Of a DNA stretch of 64,000 nt, positions 36,801 to 45,961 are shown piece after piece; position 1 is the first letter of the stretch; every line of letters starts with the position of its first letter. Both the position numbers and the translations under genes were made by a program. The stretch lies in NCBI RefSeq assembly GCF_026914265.1, contig NC_069130.1, positions 39,238,988-39,302,987 of the forward strand, read 5' to 3'. The stretch comes from Mya arenaria. Taxonomy: Eukaryota > Mollusca > Bivalvia > Myida > Myidae. Under the pieces are notes generated by a model. That model saw nothing but the letters and a program-made list of their open reading frames with translations, had not been told where the DNA came from and searched no databases.

Positions 36801-39800
36801 GGTGGTACACAAACTCTTACAAAAACTTTAACATAAGTGGTTCACCGACGCTCGGGTGACTCGAATAGGCGAGCTAAAAAACAACAGGTTTTTAATCTAT
36901 CAATACAGCATTTTACCCAAAAGAATGCAACGTTACTTTTATTAAGCAATATGTGAAATGATTTTTAATGATGTGGGATGCTGTGAAAATAACAGCAGTG
37001 AAATAACATGCAATTTCACTGAAAGGCATATAAGAAATAAGCTTTTTTTCTGATCATAAATTTCCACGTACTATCAGTGCTTTGGATGCTGTACGTGGCC
37101 TGCTTCACCTCTCGTTCATAGCGACCCGAGGGCTGGTGTAACGTCTGTACTTCCTGTCTACTCTCATATGACGACCCAGCCGGTCCACCGTACTGAGTGT
37201 AACCTGCAAACCAGAGAAATGGTTATTTATCATACATTGATCAAAATCTTGAATGGAATTATAATTATTGGAATAAAATATGAAGGCAGGGCTTCCATTA
37301 AGAATTTGAAACTGGAAGTTTGAACTTCCTTACCATTAATATTTGTTTTTCACTGAAATGTGGAAGTTTAAGTCTCTTGAACACAGCACTTAGTTCCACT
37401 AGTTTTCAAATTTATGTTAAAAAATAAATATAAATCAACGATATCTTGCCAACTTCACAATTTTATATTATAATAGTTCATGTTGCTTCCGAAATGTCAT
37501 TATTTAAGTAACATTGACACCAGGTTTTGATATTTTAATCTTCCAAGCCTTCAACTTCAGAAGAAATTTTTTTTTATAAAATTATAAAAGGAAGTTTTTT
37601 TTGTACTTCCAAGGCATCAATTTTGGAAGTTTTATCCCATGACTAGGAAGTAATATACTTCCAAACTTCCCTTAACAGAGCCCTGGAAGGAGTCAAATTT
37701 CCTTGGACCACTGCTTTGTGAGAATGTGATTTTAGGCTAACAATTACTGTAAAAACAACCAAATTCAAGAATTGAAATCCACTGCCAAAGGATTCTCATT
37801 CGAAGAAAAATAAACAATTCAAAAAAGTTATTCAAATTATGATCATTTTAAATGCATGCTTTTTTCAGAGTTTCATATCATATGAATATGGATTGCGTAA
37901 AAATAACACAGCTTATTTTCTTGTTTTAAAGTTGTTAAGTATAATATTTTCATTTGTTAGCTCATAATATATTAATTATACTTTATATTGATGAATATTA
38001 CTATAATTAAGTTTATCTAGTATTCAGCAAAAAACATATCGCTTTTAAAGGACAATTTGAAGTATTTCATTAATTGGAAAGGCAATAAACACTTAAGGCA
38101 AAGTTGCGAACTCATAACACAGGAAGTAATCAATTAATTTAATGTCAATTCAATAAAGGACATCCTAGATTTCAATATTTATGTGCAAGTTTAATAACTG
38201 AGTAGTTGTTTTAAATAAAAATGTTATAAAAGCCTAAGTTAAAAATGTCTGTGACTACAGGCCCCAATTTTCGAAACTTCTTAAGCTTAAAGATGCACTA
38301 TTACTCCCAATTAAGATTTAACACATTTTATACAATTGTTTTAATATACACAAAAGGATGAACAATTGTCAAAAACAATGGTTCTTATGAAGGAAATCGA
38401 GTATAATTTAAAAGAAATGTGCAGAAAACACGGTATGCACTATTTAGTAAGAAGTTGAGGTTGTATCACTCAAAATGTTTGTTTTACATGTGTATGTATT
38501 GATTTTGCATAAGAGTGCCACTTTAAGTGGCTTAAGTAGCTTATTTCAATAAGGCAGAGTACATTTTTAAATTGGAATTTGATTAATAAAAAATGGTTAC
38601 CAGTTCATGTGATTATCATAATGATATATAATACCCATCTAAAGCATAAAAACTCTTAGATAAGTAAAGATTACGCAAATTTTTGAAAGACAAAAATAGT
38701 GAGCTTAGCTTAATCCTGTTATAAGGGATTTGAGAAGTTTTGCGATATTGGGGTCAGGTGTACAGTCATTGAAATAGCTCACCTGCCTGGTGCCGGTGAC
38801 AAAAAAAAATTGCAGTAGGGCTGGTTAAAATTCGAGTTAATTTGAGTGCTTGCCGAATAAAGTGAAATCATTATTAAGCTCTAAAAGTTATTATTGCTGA
38901 ATTTGCATCTAACTTACAAACGTGCATATGCACATTACATTTATACTAATAATTTATATTTGTTTTATATTTTTTATTATTAGAAATGTAACATTTATTG
39001 TATTTATAATCACAAAGTGACTTGTTCATTATAATAATTATTGACATGAAAAAAAAAATGGCCAGCAACTCGCACTAGCTGAGGAACTAAGGTTACACAC
39101 CACTAGATCTGCCGGCATACATGGGCTCCGGACCGCGGAAATCACTCTGGCCACTGGAGAGTGGGGGAGGGGGGAAATCAGCGTCTTGTATCTCGTGGTA
39201 GATGTTCTCCTTGGTTTCTGGGGGAGGAGGGGGGAAGTTCTGGTCCATGTATGCGCTAGTGGGTGGGGGAGGGGGTGGCATAAACTCCTCTTTGTTGTCA
39301 TGGTAACTACGGTATGGGGCCGGACCTGTAATGTAACGAGCTTTATGCTGAATCTTGCACAAAATATATTGAATCTTCAAATCAACATCTTAAAACATAT
39401 AAATTTAATATTCTTTTAATCATTGTTTTAAAAAGAAAAGCTATGTATTGAATTTAATTGTTAAAGATTTGTGTTCCAATTATTTTCAAATATTTAAGGA
39501 AATAATTTATCAATATACTGTGAGTGTCCACTGCAATACTTTTCTCTGATAATTAAGATTTTGTTCTACCAACAATATGTTTTTTTTCTGACCAATTTAA
39601 ATCCAGCCCTTTCTGATTACCGTACTAAAACATACTTTTTCCGAAATATTTCAAATAATTTCCTTAATTTCTGCTTGAATTTTTTTTACATTTTGTAATA
39701 AAAAATGGACCTTTAATCATTTTTGTATATATTCTTAACGAAACAGACTTGATCACATTTTTCTTCCTCTCTGTCTATTTTTAAAAAGCATTCTCAAAAT

Positions 39801-42161
39801 TTGATTTCTCAAATTCAAATAAAATGTCCATTTTTTTCACAATCGACAAGGCCTCGCCCATCCAAAAAATCCTTGAGTTTGCCAATTTTCTATAATACTA
39901 TTCAACTAACAAAAATAATTCTAATGTTGTTGATTTTCAGTCTGACTCTGGTACAAAACTACAGTTGTGGCAATCTCTTTAACATTACTTGCTCTACCCA
40001 AAGAAAAATGCCCTCAACTTCATTATTAGCCTACTTGCCTATGCAGACTTCTACATTTAGTCGTAATGTATTACAGAAATACGTGATCAACTGACTTGAC
40101 TTTCACCGACAGACTAAATTTACTAATTGTATACTATTTTCTATCAGCAAAATATACTATAGTTTGTGTCTTATAAATTAAACAAACGTATTTCACCGCC
40201 ACTAAACGCCAGCCCCACCGCTTATTGGTTTTGCAAAGAAAACGTGTTGATGTCATTTACGTGGTGCAGCTGTGCCTTGTGTTTACTTCTACACATGTGA
40301 ATATGATCAATATTGTATTTGATAATTTAATTAAAGGGAAATATTTCTAAAATCAGCAAATGTGGTACCGTGTAAGGACACTTTTGCTGCAGGTTGGCTA
40401 TGATTTCGCTTCGATATTGTGCAAACTGTGGTTCCAGGAGATTTTCTCTCGAAGGGACTTTTAAAATGTTGAAATCTGCTAGTATTTCAAGTACACTTCG
40501 CTGCTTACACACATTGTAAGAACATTCAGGCACATGCAAAAATATCTGTTATGTTAAGTATTTACGCTGGACACACCACAACTATTAAAGCACTTCTTAA
40601 AAAAGGAAATATCCACTTAAAGGGGCTATACACTGTATGATGAAATAGCAAAAAAAAGAGAAAATTGTCGAAAAACTGACATAAATTTAGTATCGATGTG
40701 TACAATGCATTGTAACTAACTAACTGAAGTACCACATAGTTAACAATTAATTTATTTTTCGCAGTTTTTTGGTATTTTTCCATTAAAAAGATTACTAGGT
40801 ATGTATACCTAGTAGAATTCATTCTTATGCGTGATTGGCTAGTTAATGTTATCACATGATATTACCAAGTTAGGTATATAGCTTAAATATTCCAACCGAT
40901 AAGGGTAAGCCTTTGTAGCACAGTGGATACAACACTGGACTGCAATTTTGGCGACACTAGTTCGAACCCGGTCTCCGAATTGATCTTTTTTTACATTTTG
41001 GTATTTTTTTTACAATTATGATATCAAAGAGTAAAACATCTTATTAAATAATTGTCCTGAGATTCGTTACAGAAAAAACTTTGGTTTGGTGCCAATCTGG
41101 TGTATAGTCCCTTTAATAATAAACAGTGAAATATCAATCTCTATAAACAACAGGAAAGCAAATATTAATGTAACTGCTTTTCAATATCACATTATAAAAA
41201 TATAAATAAATAGCACATATTGAAATATTTTTAATAAATGTATTGACTGATATAAAATTTAAACTTATATTAACTCACAATACAGCACTTTATTGTTATT
41301 CATTCATACACATTCACTTTAGTTTTAAATTGGAGATGGATTATTTGTCATTGGTCCCAGTTTTTAATTAATAGGAAGCAGCATTAACATTATGTCATTG
41401 TGTCTATTTCGCCAATATGCAACTGATGGGCCTTTGCAAACTGTGGTGCCAGGAGTTCTTCTTCCAAATCAGACTTGTGCAAATTTTTACATAAATATGA
41501 ACATATTTCCTTTTTAAGAAGTATTTATTAGTTTTGTTGTGTTCCCAGTAAGAACTATACATAATAGTTATATTTGCATGTGCCAGTTTGTTCTTATGGG
41601 GTGTGTAAGCAATGAAGTGTACTTGAAATTAAGGTTAATAGCCTTAACTTCAAGTACACTTTGATGCTTTATTCACTTACTACACACAACATGGAAAATA
41701 CTGGTAATATTTTCATGCACCTTTTAAACTTGTGACCATTTTTGTTAAACAATCTGCACATTTGTTAATGCTTACGGTCGAAAAATAACACAACGCCGTT
41801 TAAACACGTATATTAGGAGCCTTACATTAAATGCCAGCAGATCTCATAATATGCACCATAGAGGTGCTGACAGCTCATTTTCTTTGCACCACTGTTAAGT
41901 GTGAAGCTGGCATTAAGTCTGTTTGCATTTCAGCAATCGTTATTTGAATATTTCCCCCTTGAAATTAATTTAATTTGCAATACATAAATTTTAACCCATA
42001 CAATTACATACTTGACGAGCTGAGTTCAGTTTAACACTATGAACAGAATATTTCATACCTGCTCTGTAAGTTGGTGCTGGTTTCTTCCCAACGGGTGGGG
42101 TAATCTGACTGCGTGACTCGTGCAGAGTCAGGCGCTGAAAGTCCTGATCTGTAAGGTCCAT
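24135..42161 (-). CDS. LPP: LPP/zyxin-family LIM protein, whole gene (12 coding exons, 559 aa)
   Basis: Adaptor of focal adhesions and actin-linked junctions that can also enter the nucleus. Twelve coding exons join in frame with GT-AG borders throughout (total 1680 bases including stop). The N-terminal half is proline-, serine- and tyrosine-rich. Two perfect Ena/VASP EVH1 ligands (FPPPP at residues 65-70 and 85-89) and a looser FMPPPPP at 49 recruit actin polymerisation factors in this family. A leucine-rich stretch [14 protein letters not shown] (about 338-351) lies where zyxin and LPP carry a nuclear export signal. Three LIM zinc-binding domains follow (about 362-414, 422-475, 482-543), with cysteine and histidine ligands in place. 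LIM1 holds CGKKVVGE and [12 protein letters not shown]3 holds KFAPRC, and the end [10 protein letters not shown] resembles the VLTAKASTDL end of vertebrate LPP more than zyxin or TRIP6. A single invertebrate orthologue of LPP/TRIP6/zyxin is the likeliest identity. Two exons have tandem partial copies beside them. Confidence 0.95.
25117..25559 (-). repeat. Tandem decayed copies of the LPP LIM3 exon 3' half plus intron
   Basis: Three units of about 127-135 bp abut the real LIM3 exon on its downstream (intronic) side. Each carries the exon phrase GTTGCCATGG-(A/T)T-AAAAGC or a variant (CCATGG landmarks at 25199, 25326 and 25461, and 25595 in the real exon), the exon/intron border region and about 70 bases of intron containing GTAACTGAT. 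None keeps a good donor, so these are decoys no longer likely to splice. Confidence 0.85.
25560..25680 (-). CDS. LPP: LPP coding exon 11: first half of LIM3
   Basis: Acceptor TTATTCACCAG, then [18 protein letters not shown]... to [10 protein letters not shown] and donor GAG|GTGGGT (phase 0). Contains C482, C485, H509, C512 and C515 of LIM3. Its 3' half is the source of the adjacent tandem copies. Confidence 0.95.
25883..25905. repeat. (TTA)n microsatellite
   Basis: Seven to eight TTA units in an LPP intron. Confidence 0.9.
26170..26407. mobile_element. Foldback TIR element, about 240 bp
   Basis: GCTGTATCCAAGAAGCATCTTAG at the left pairs imperfectly with the CGATGCTTATTGAATATGGCC end at the right, with inner pairing of TCTTAGTGAAAAATTG and CACTAAGTTGAAAA. 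It lies in the intron after LPP exon 10. Confidence 0.6.
26569..27033 (-). repeat. Tandem partial copies of the LPP LIM2 exon with donors
   Basis: Four units (exon-end positions 26569, 26691, 26789, 26902) repeat the last 70 or so bases of the true LIM2 exon, its splice donor and about 40 bases of intron. The reading IPFT[13 protein letters not shown] is still recognisable. Three of the four copies keep a perfect CAG|GTAAGT; the first has CAG|GTTAGA. No copy includes the first half of the exon or a convincing acceptor. Read-through from the true exon to any later donor meets TAA at once (AG-G-TAA). Confidence 0.9.
27040..27170 (-). CDS. LPP: LPP coding exon 10: most of LIM2
   Basis: Acceptor GTTTAG, then [20 protein letters not shown] and on to [13 protein letters not shown] and donor CAG|GTAAGT. 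Carries H442, C445, C448, C451 and C470 of LIM2. Ends in phase 2; the split codon AG|G makes R476. Confidence 0.95.
27566..28337. repeat. Minisatellite, 33-bp unit, about 23 copies
   Basis: Unit GAACGTGAATATCCAGGGG then TATGACATTGTACT. One unit is truncated near 27655 and another carries an extra GTAGGGG near 28073. Since 33 is divisible by three, both strands stay open with an 11-residue period ([11 protein letters not shown] on plus), which is a repeat artefact. Located in the LPP intron between exons 9 and 10. Confidence 0.97.
28540..28587 (-). CDS. LPP: LPP coding exon 9: start of LIM2
   Basis: A 48-base exon, TTATTTTCAG|AATACC... to AGG|GTAGGT, coding [16 protein letters not shown] with C422 and C425 of LIM2. 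Symmetric phase 0-0. Confidence 0.93.
29261..29328 (-). CDS. LPP: LPP coding exon 8: second half of LIM1
   Basis: A 68-base exon after TTTACAG, coding (G)[20 protein letters not shown] then YL, with C411 and C414 of LIM1. Donor CTG|GTATGT. Its first two bases complete a glycine codon begun in exon 7. Confidence 0.93.
29837..29914. repeat. Imperfect hairpin of about 78 bases in an LPP intron
   Basis: CGTTTCGCTAGGACGAACAC pairs with the mirrored arm GCGTTCTTCCTAGTAGCAAAACG, each continuing into CAATTTT/AAAATTG. The loop is about 22 bases. Could be a foldback remnant; a small-RNA precursor cannot be excluded. Confidence 0.5.
30597..30698 (-). CDS. LPP: LPP coding exon 7: first half of LIM1
   Basis: Acceptor CTTCCATAG, then [33 protein letters not shown] and donor G|GTATGC. 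Contains C362, C365, H384, C387, C390 and C393. Very close to vertebrate LPP LIM1. Confidence 0.96.
31473..32271. mobile_element. TA-flanked TIR element, about 800 bp, Tc1/mariner-like
   Basis: Left end TA|CTGTGAAATCATTAATG and right end CATTAATGATTTCACAG|TA are perfect inverted repeats with TA at both borders. Sub-terminal TTCGTGG phrases repeat several times near each end, also inverted (TTGAATTCGTGGAT occurs at both sides). No transposase frame is present, so a non-autonomous element. Lies in the LPP intron between exons 6 and 7. Confidence 0.8.
32324..32662. mobile_element. Mutator-type MITE family B, diverged copy
   Basis: CATTCAGAACTCCTCATCC at the left and GCCAAGGAGTTCCAAATG at the right match the inverted ends of the better copies at 56848 and 59561. 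The most diverged copy in the window. Confidence 0.7.
33770..33800. repeat. G-run with possible quadruplex
   Basis: GGGGCGGGGGTGGGG followed by a continuous G run lies just after a T-rich stretch, about 130 bases beyond the donor of LPP exon 6. On the transcribed-sense strand of LPP this is a C-run, so a quadruplex would form in the DNA template rather than the RNA. Confidence 0.6.
33932..34125 (-). CDS. LPP: LPP coding exon 6: linker with export-signal-like region
   Basis: Acceptor TTTCAATGCAG, coding [20 protein letters not shown]... then [17 protein letters not shown] and DPDFY, donor G|GTACTT. The leucine-rich part aligns with the zyxin/LPP segment just before LIM1. The exon has a glycine-rich [10 protein letters not shown] stretch. 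Confidence 0.92.
34644..34893 (-). CDS. LPP: LPP coding exon 5: proline/serine-rich linker
   Basis: Acceptor GTATTTACAG, 82 codons from [20 protein letters not shown] through [17 protein letters not shown] to PSPAQYQ, donor AG|GTGCAA. Tyrosine-rich low-complexity sequence with likely phosphorylation sites. Phases 1 and 2 fit both neighbours. Confidence 0.9.
35611..35784 (-). CDS. LPP: LPP coding exon 4: tyrosine/serine-rich linker
   Basis: Acceptor GTTTACAG, coding [20 protein letters not shown] and on to GQPQTYSSN, donor G|GTGGGT. Low-complexity Y/S/G composition typical of the unstructured N-terminal half of the family. Confidence 0.9.
36330..36880. repeat. Dispersed element with internal tandem units of about 150-165 bp
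   Basis: TATTTGAGGT(T/G)GTACGCAAAC marks unit starts near 36479, 36643 and 36794, each followed by GGGGCATAATTTTGTCAAAATGC-type text. The flanks CGAGTATTCCGCCGCTT and ACGCTCGGGTGACTCG suggest a defined element. Intronic in LPP; the open frames in it are not coding. Confidence 0.65.
37072..37203 (-). CDS. LPP: LPP coding exon 3
   Basis: Acceptor GGTTTGCAG, 43 codons from [20 protein letters not shown] to ATYSIQSTD, donor A|GTACGT. Its split codons (G|GT and A|GT) join exons 2 and 4 in frame. Confidence 0.9.
38261..38755. mobile_element. Outer TIR element with nested TTAA-flanked MITE
   Basis: GCCCCAATTTTCGAAACTTC at the left pairs with GAAGTTTTGCGATATTGGGG at the right. Inside, TTAA|AGATGCACTATTACTCC to AGAGTGCCAC|TTTAA (about 38288-38523) is a diverged relative of the AGCTGCACTCTCACAG family. 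Confidence 0.65.
39101..39325 (-). CDS. LPP: LPP coding exon 2: Ena/VASP-binding proline motifs
   Basis: Acceptor CATTACAG, coding [20 protein letters not shown], then [20 protein letters not shown] and [12 protein letters not shown] to AGRSS, donor G|GTGTGT. F-P-P-P-P is the known EVH1-domain ligand of ActA, zyxin and LPP; two perfect copies flanked by acidic residues are present. Confidence 0.95.
40345..41760. mobile_element. Foldback element split by a TTAA MITE
   Basis: Sequence at 40480-40612 (with AGTATTTCAAGTACACTTC) recurs inverted at about 41505-41640 and again directly at 41640-41700. The core AAGTGTACTTGAA ... TTCAAGTACACTT near 41618-41664 is a perfect palindrome with 20-odd bp arms. 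The 492-bp MITE at 40621-41112 sits inside. No gene. Confidence 0.55.
40621..41112 (+). mobile_element. 492-bp TTAA-flanked MITE with a tRNA-like core (copy 2)
   Basis: TTAA|AGGGGCTATACAC ... GTGTATAGTCCCT|TTAA. The tRNA-like segment GCCTTTGTAGCACAGTGG to GTTCGAACCCGGTCTCCG (about 40905-40980) has good A and B boxes and GCA at the anticodon position. Same length as copy 1 to the base, so both derive from one defined element. Confidence 0.8.
42059..42161 (-). CDS. LPP: LPP coding exon 1 with start codon
   Basis: ATG at 42161-42159 lies three bases after an acceptor (TTTTTAG|AGCATGG), so a 5' non-coding exon must exist upstream. Codes [20 protein letters not shown] and on to APTYRA, donor G|GTATGA. 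The start is chosen because it is the only ATG in the exon in the frame that joins exon 2. Confidence 0.9.
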
Positions 42162-43448
42162 GCTCTAAAAAGAAAAAAAATGTTGTATCACTGTGAATCT
42201 AAATTTGAAGCAACATATTTTATTTGTTGACACCCGCTTCCTTAGAAATCAGATAAGCAAGCAAGTTGCTTGGCACAAGGGACATTTCTGTATATTATTG
42301 GGTCTGAATTTCTAGAGAGATTGTTCCAATTTTTTAAGTCTGACAAAAAAGAATTAAAAATATCTGAATTTGTGTACACTTGCTTGAAAAACTATTGATT
42401 CAACAAGATTATCAGTTACAGTTTTAGCCTTTGAATGTCTCTAGCCCTAGGGTTAGTCTAAAATAATAGACGTGTTATACGGGATTCTTCCTATCCCTAA
42501 CGTCTAAATGGGTTTGTGCAAAAACTGGGTGGGTTTAAAAAATATTGAAATTGTATTAAAAAGTGAAGAAGTTTATGTTTGAAATGGATAATAAAGGTTT
42601 ATATTCAGATTTTACCATGTAAGTGCAAAGCTATTTTGCACAAAACAAGTATTAAATGCATCAAAAAACATTATTTACCTTTCCAATAAAGCGAAACTTG
42701 ACTGACACAGAAAACAATTATGCCAAGCAGAACAACTCAACCAATCGTAATTTAACTCGGCATTTATGTTTTGACAGAATGAAATGAAGAAAACCCCATC
42801 AAACTCATAATTATTCGTTGGATATTTATTTTTTGTGTACGGAACTAATATAAAATAACATTATCTGGTAATATTTCTTGTTTTTATGATATTAGATAGA
42901 TGCAATATGCTTTAACCCGAAATCCCGATAGGAATAACTACCCACTTTTGGTACCAAACAATTTGTACGTGAAGGATTTGCCATATCAAAATCTTAAAAA
43001 AATCCGTCAATTATTTGGACTAGCCCTAGGAGTGAGAAAAGGTTTAACCCTAAAACTACAAAATTTTTTTAGAAAATTTCAATACACATTAATATATATC
43101 ATGTGGGTAAAAGAAAATAGAAATTTACGTGCAGGACCAATTATAAGCACAAGCCAGGTGACGAGTTGAATACATACATGTCTAACACACATAAATTAGT
43201 CGGCGCTAATTGTGTTGTCAATTATCTTACCCCACCCACATATACAACACGGAAATGAACGACATATGCCCAAAATTATGAATCTTAGACACACTCTTCA
43301 CGATTCCGCCCGCACCAAACTCAAAAAATTATTAAATACGCACCTTATCCAATGAATTCTGAGATTATCAGTTATCAGGTAAGACGTAAAATGTCTTAAA
43401 AACGGCGTCTAGATGTTGTCTAGCTAATCGACTCCATAAATGGTAGTG

Positions 43449-43456
43449 TGACGTCA
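43449..43456. promoter_or_regulatory. Consensus CRE palindrome TGACGTCA
   Basis: A perfect 8-bp CREB/ATF site with a near-match GTGACGTAA about 95 bases away (near 43545). Position between divergent genes makes a regulatory role plausible, but an 8-bp match by chance is possible. Confidence 0.4.
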
Positions 43457-44088
43457 CATCCGTTATATTTATGGCAGTTGTATGACCTTTAACCCCAGGT
43501 AAAATATTTTGTGAATGAGTTTCAGTTGAAATATTTTACTATTCGTGACGTAATGCGAAGAATTTTACAGGTTGTTCTTATTTTTGAAGAGCTTAATCTG
43601 ATAAAAACGATTTCAGAAACAATACGAAGTTTTTAAATGAATACTTAAATTACACCATACATGTATGCACGTGCAAATATTGGGTTTAACTCATAAGCAT
43701 CATGAATGATTTTGAGGGGATGTAAACAACGCGGCGTTTGGCAACCAAAAGGGAAAGCATTTTTCACGACTTAATCATACTAATTAATATGATTTAATCG
43801 TACACATCAAATTCGTCCTTCTAAAATGCATTTTATATTTTATCTGAAATTATTTAAACTGCAATGCATGGGTGTTAAAAAAAAAGTTTTGTTGTTATTA
43901 AAATATTTCTTAATGTCCTTGTGTGCCACTCAAAGACAGAAAACGCCCTGCGGTACCAGTCCGTATAAACCACTGACTGTATAACGAGATCAAATATAAT
44001 GCAATTCTAGCTTAATGCAAAAGATACTTTTTCTAACGAACACGAATACATGCAAGTCAGTGAAAACCATACATATTGAACCTTACCG

Positions 44089-44320
44089 TACCAAATACTA
44101 TATACATGCATGAACATGCATTTTGCGTACCAAAAGTTTGCGTACCAAATACTACATTGATGCATGTGCATGCAATTTGCGTACCAAATATTGTATAATT
44201 ATATATATATGCATGTACATGCATTTTGCGTACCAAATACTACATAGATGCATGTGTTTGTATTTTGCGTACCAAATACTACATAGATGCATGTGCATGC
44301 ATATTGCGTACCAAGTATAC
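44089..44320. repeat. Short tandem repeat, 39-bp unit, about five copies
   Basis: GCGTACCAAATACTACATAG followed by ATGCATGTGCATGC recurs; GCGTACC occurs at 44140, 44179, 44228, 44267 and 44306 (spacings mostly 39). The ATGCATGCAT parts are palindromic. Confidence 0.85.
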
Positions 44321-44865
44321 TGATTTAATATTCTTCCACTAATATTACACACCGTGTTCAGCCGCTATATACATGTAGTCATTAATTCTAATTATATCAT
44401 GAGAAAATGTGTAAGCGTAAGCCTTTATTTACTGCGCGTACGTCTATTTTTAACTTACGCTACGTATTGTAAACACGTCAAAATAGTACGAACCATGTTT
44501 AACGTTTAGCAGCGGCGTAGCAATACGTGAGCGTTGCCGGTGTTTTACCACTTACCTCCCCACAATGGACCCATGCAGACACTCAGTCTCAAGTCGGATT
44601 TTAGAGTTAAACAATGTCAGAACGTCATATTTATTACATTCGTTTCACAAAATATGTTTGCATACAAAATTGCTTGCCGAGAATACTGCCGTACAACATT
44701 TTGTAAACAAATCACTGGGTACAGTGTTAAACGTTCGACAGAGAGGTTGACGCACGTTCGTGCCCCTCTCCCCCCCCCCCACACCCACACACCAATACTG
44801 TATACGTTAACGTACTGTAAGCGTTCTCTCTAGATAAATACGTACGTTTACCACTTGAACGCCAG

Positions 44866-44872
44866 ACTCACC
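44866..44872 (-). promoter_or_regulatory. Strong splice donor, possible end of a 5' non-coding LPP exon
   Basis: On the minus strand CTCTAAAG|GTGAGT is a near-ideal donor in a CpG-richer stretch, 2.7 kb upstream of the LPP start-codon exon, which begins at an acceptor. A fitting but unproven partner. Confidence 0.25.
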
Positions 44873-44924
44873 TTTAGAGATAGAATCACCTGTAGAGGTG
44901 GGAGAAGATCTACAGGTAAAATTA

Positions 44925-45255
44925 CTTCAACTCTTGCTTTTCTATTTGAACTCTTGCTTTTCACTTTGTACTCTCGCTTTAACTTGAAACTCTCGCTATT
45001 CACTCTGTACGATTTTCACTTGGAATTCCCGCTATCATTTTAAACTCTCGCTTTACACTTTGAACTCTCGCTTTTCACTTTGAACTCTCGTTTTTTTTTA
45101 CTTGAAACCCCGCTTTTCACCTGGAACTCTCACTTTGAACTCTCGCTTTTCACTTTGAACTCTCGCTTTTCACATGGAACTCTCACTTTGAACCTTCGCT
45201 TTTCACTTAAAACTCTCGTTTTCACTTGGAACTCTCGCTTTTCACTTGGAACTCG
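44925..45255. repeat. Minisatellite, 19-bp unit, about 17 copies
   Basis: Unit TTGAACTCTCGCTTTTCAC with many variants. It ends about 500 bases upstream of the TMED start codon, so it may lie in or near that promoter. Confidence 0.9.
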
Positions 45256-45748
45256 CACTCGCTTCGTTTTATAGAATCACGCAAAGGTAGTTTAGGGCAA
45301 CAACGAACACAACTTTATGATTTATTAGCTAATTACACATTAATATATTTACGGTAGTTGACAGACTGTATTGCTACGCCCTATTGTCGCCACATATTTC
45401 GATCAACAGGCTGTCTGAAGGCTGTATGTTTGTAATGGAGTTGATTTTAACTAGGTTGACAGTGCAAGTTATCAGTAAAAATAGATAAGAAATACTCAAC
45501 ACTCCACAAAACTAGCTGCACTGTTCTCAAAGGATGTAAAATTATCATCGTAGAGAAACTTTAGTGCTCCTTCAAACTTTCTGCATATGGAATATTGTAA
45601 TTATTATATTATCTTTAAACGTGGACAAACATACATGTATACAGCAGCGTTTTGACGAAGATTGTGTGGAATCGGTGTGGAATAAGACAAATTAAGGGTG
45701 TAGCTTCATTATATACGTCATCTAGTGATATTTCATTAACATTTTTAA

Positions 45749-45961
45749 ATGACCATGATTTTGACCACATTGAGTCTGGTTATGATATTATTTACATCGT
45801 CGGCGGCCGGAGAGAAAGTTCTGGGTGAAGAAACGGACGAGTTTGATTTCGACGGTCTTCCTGGAGCCCAGCATGAGTTCAAGATTGAAATAGGAGCTGG
45901 GAGGGAAGAGTGTTTCTACCAGAAGATCGTGGCTGGTGGAAAGATCCACGTATCGTTTGAG
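45749..45961 (+). CDS. TMED: TMED exon 1: signal peptide and start of GOLD domain
   Basis: Opens MTMILTTLSLVMILFTSSAAG, a clear signal peptide, then HEFKIEIGAGREECFYQKIV and ends HVSFE, donor GAG|GTTGGT in phase 0. The upstream ATG is used; a second ATG two codons later is also possible. The cysteine of ECFYQ is the first of the conserved GOLD disulfide. Confidence 0.93.

Larger units (their letters stand above)
42165..45748. promoter_or_regulatory. Divergent intergenic region between LPP (-) and TMED (+)
   Basis: The promoters of both flanking genes should lie here or just beyond. It holds a consensus CRE, two minisatellites and a possible non-coding LPP exon, listed separately. No TATA box can be assigned with confidence. 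Otherwise AT-rich with no further gene. Confidence 0.5.
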
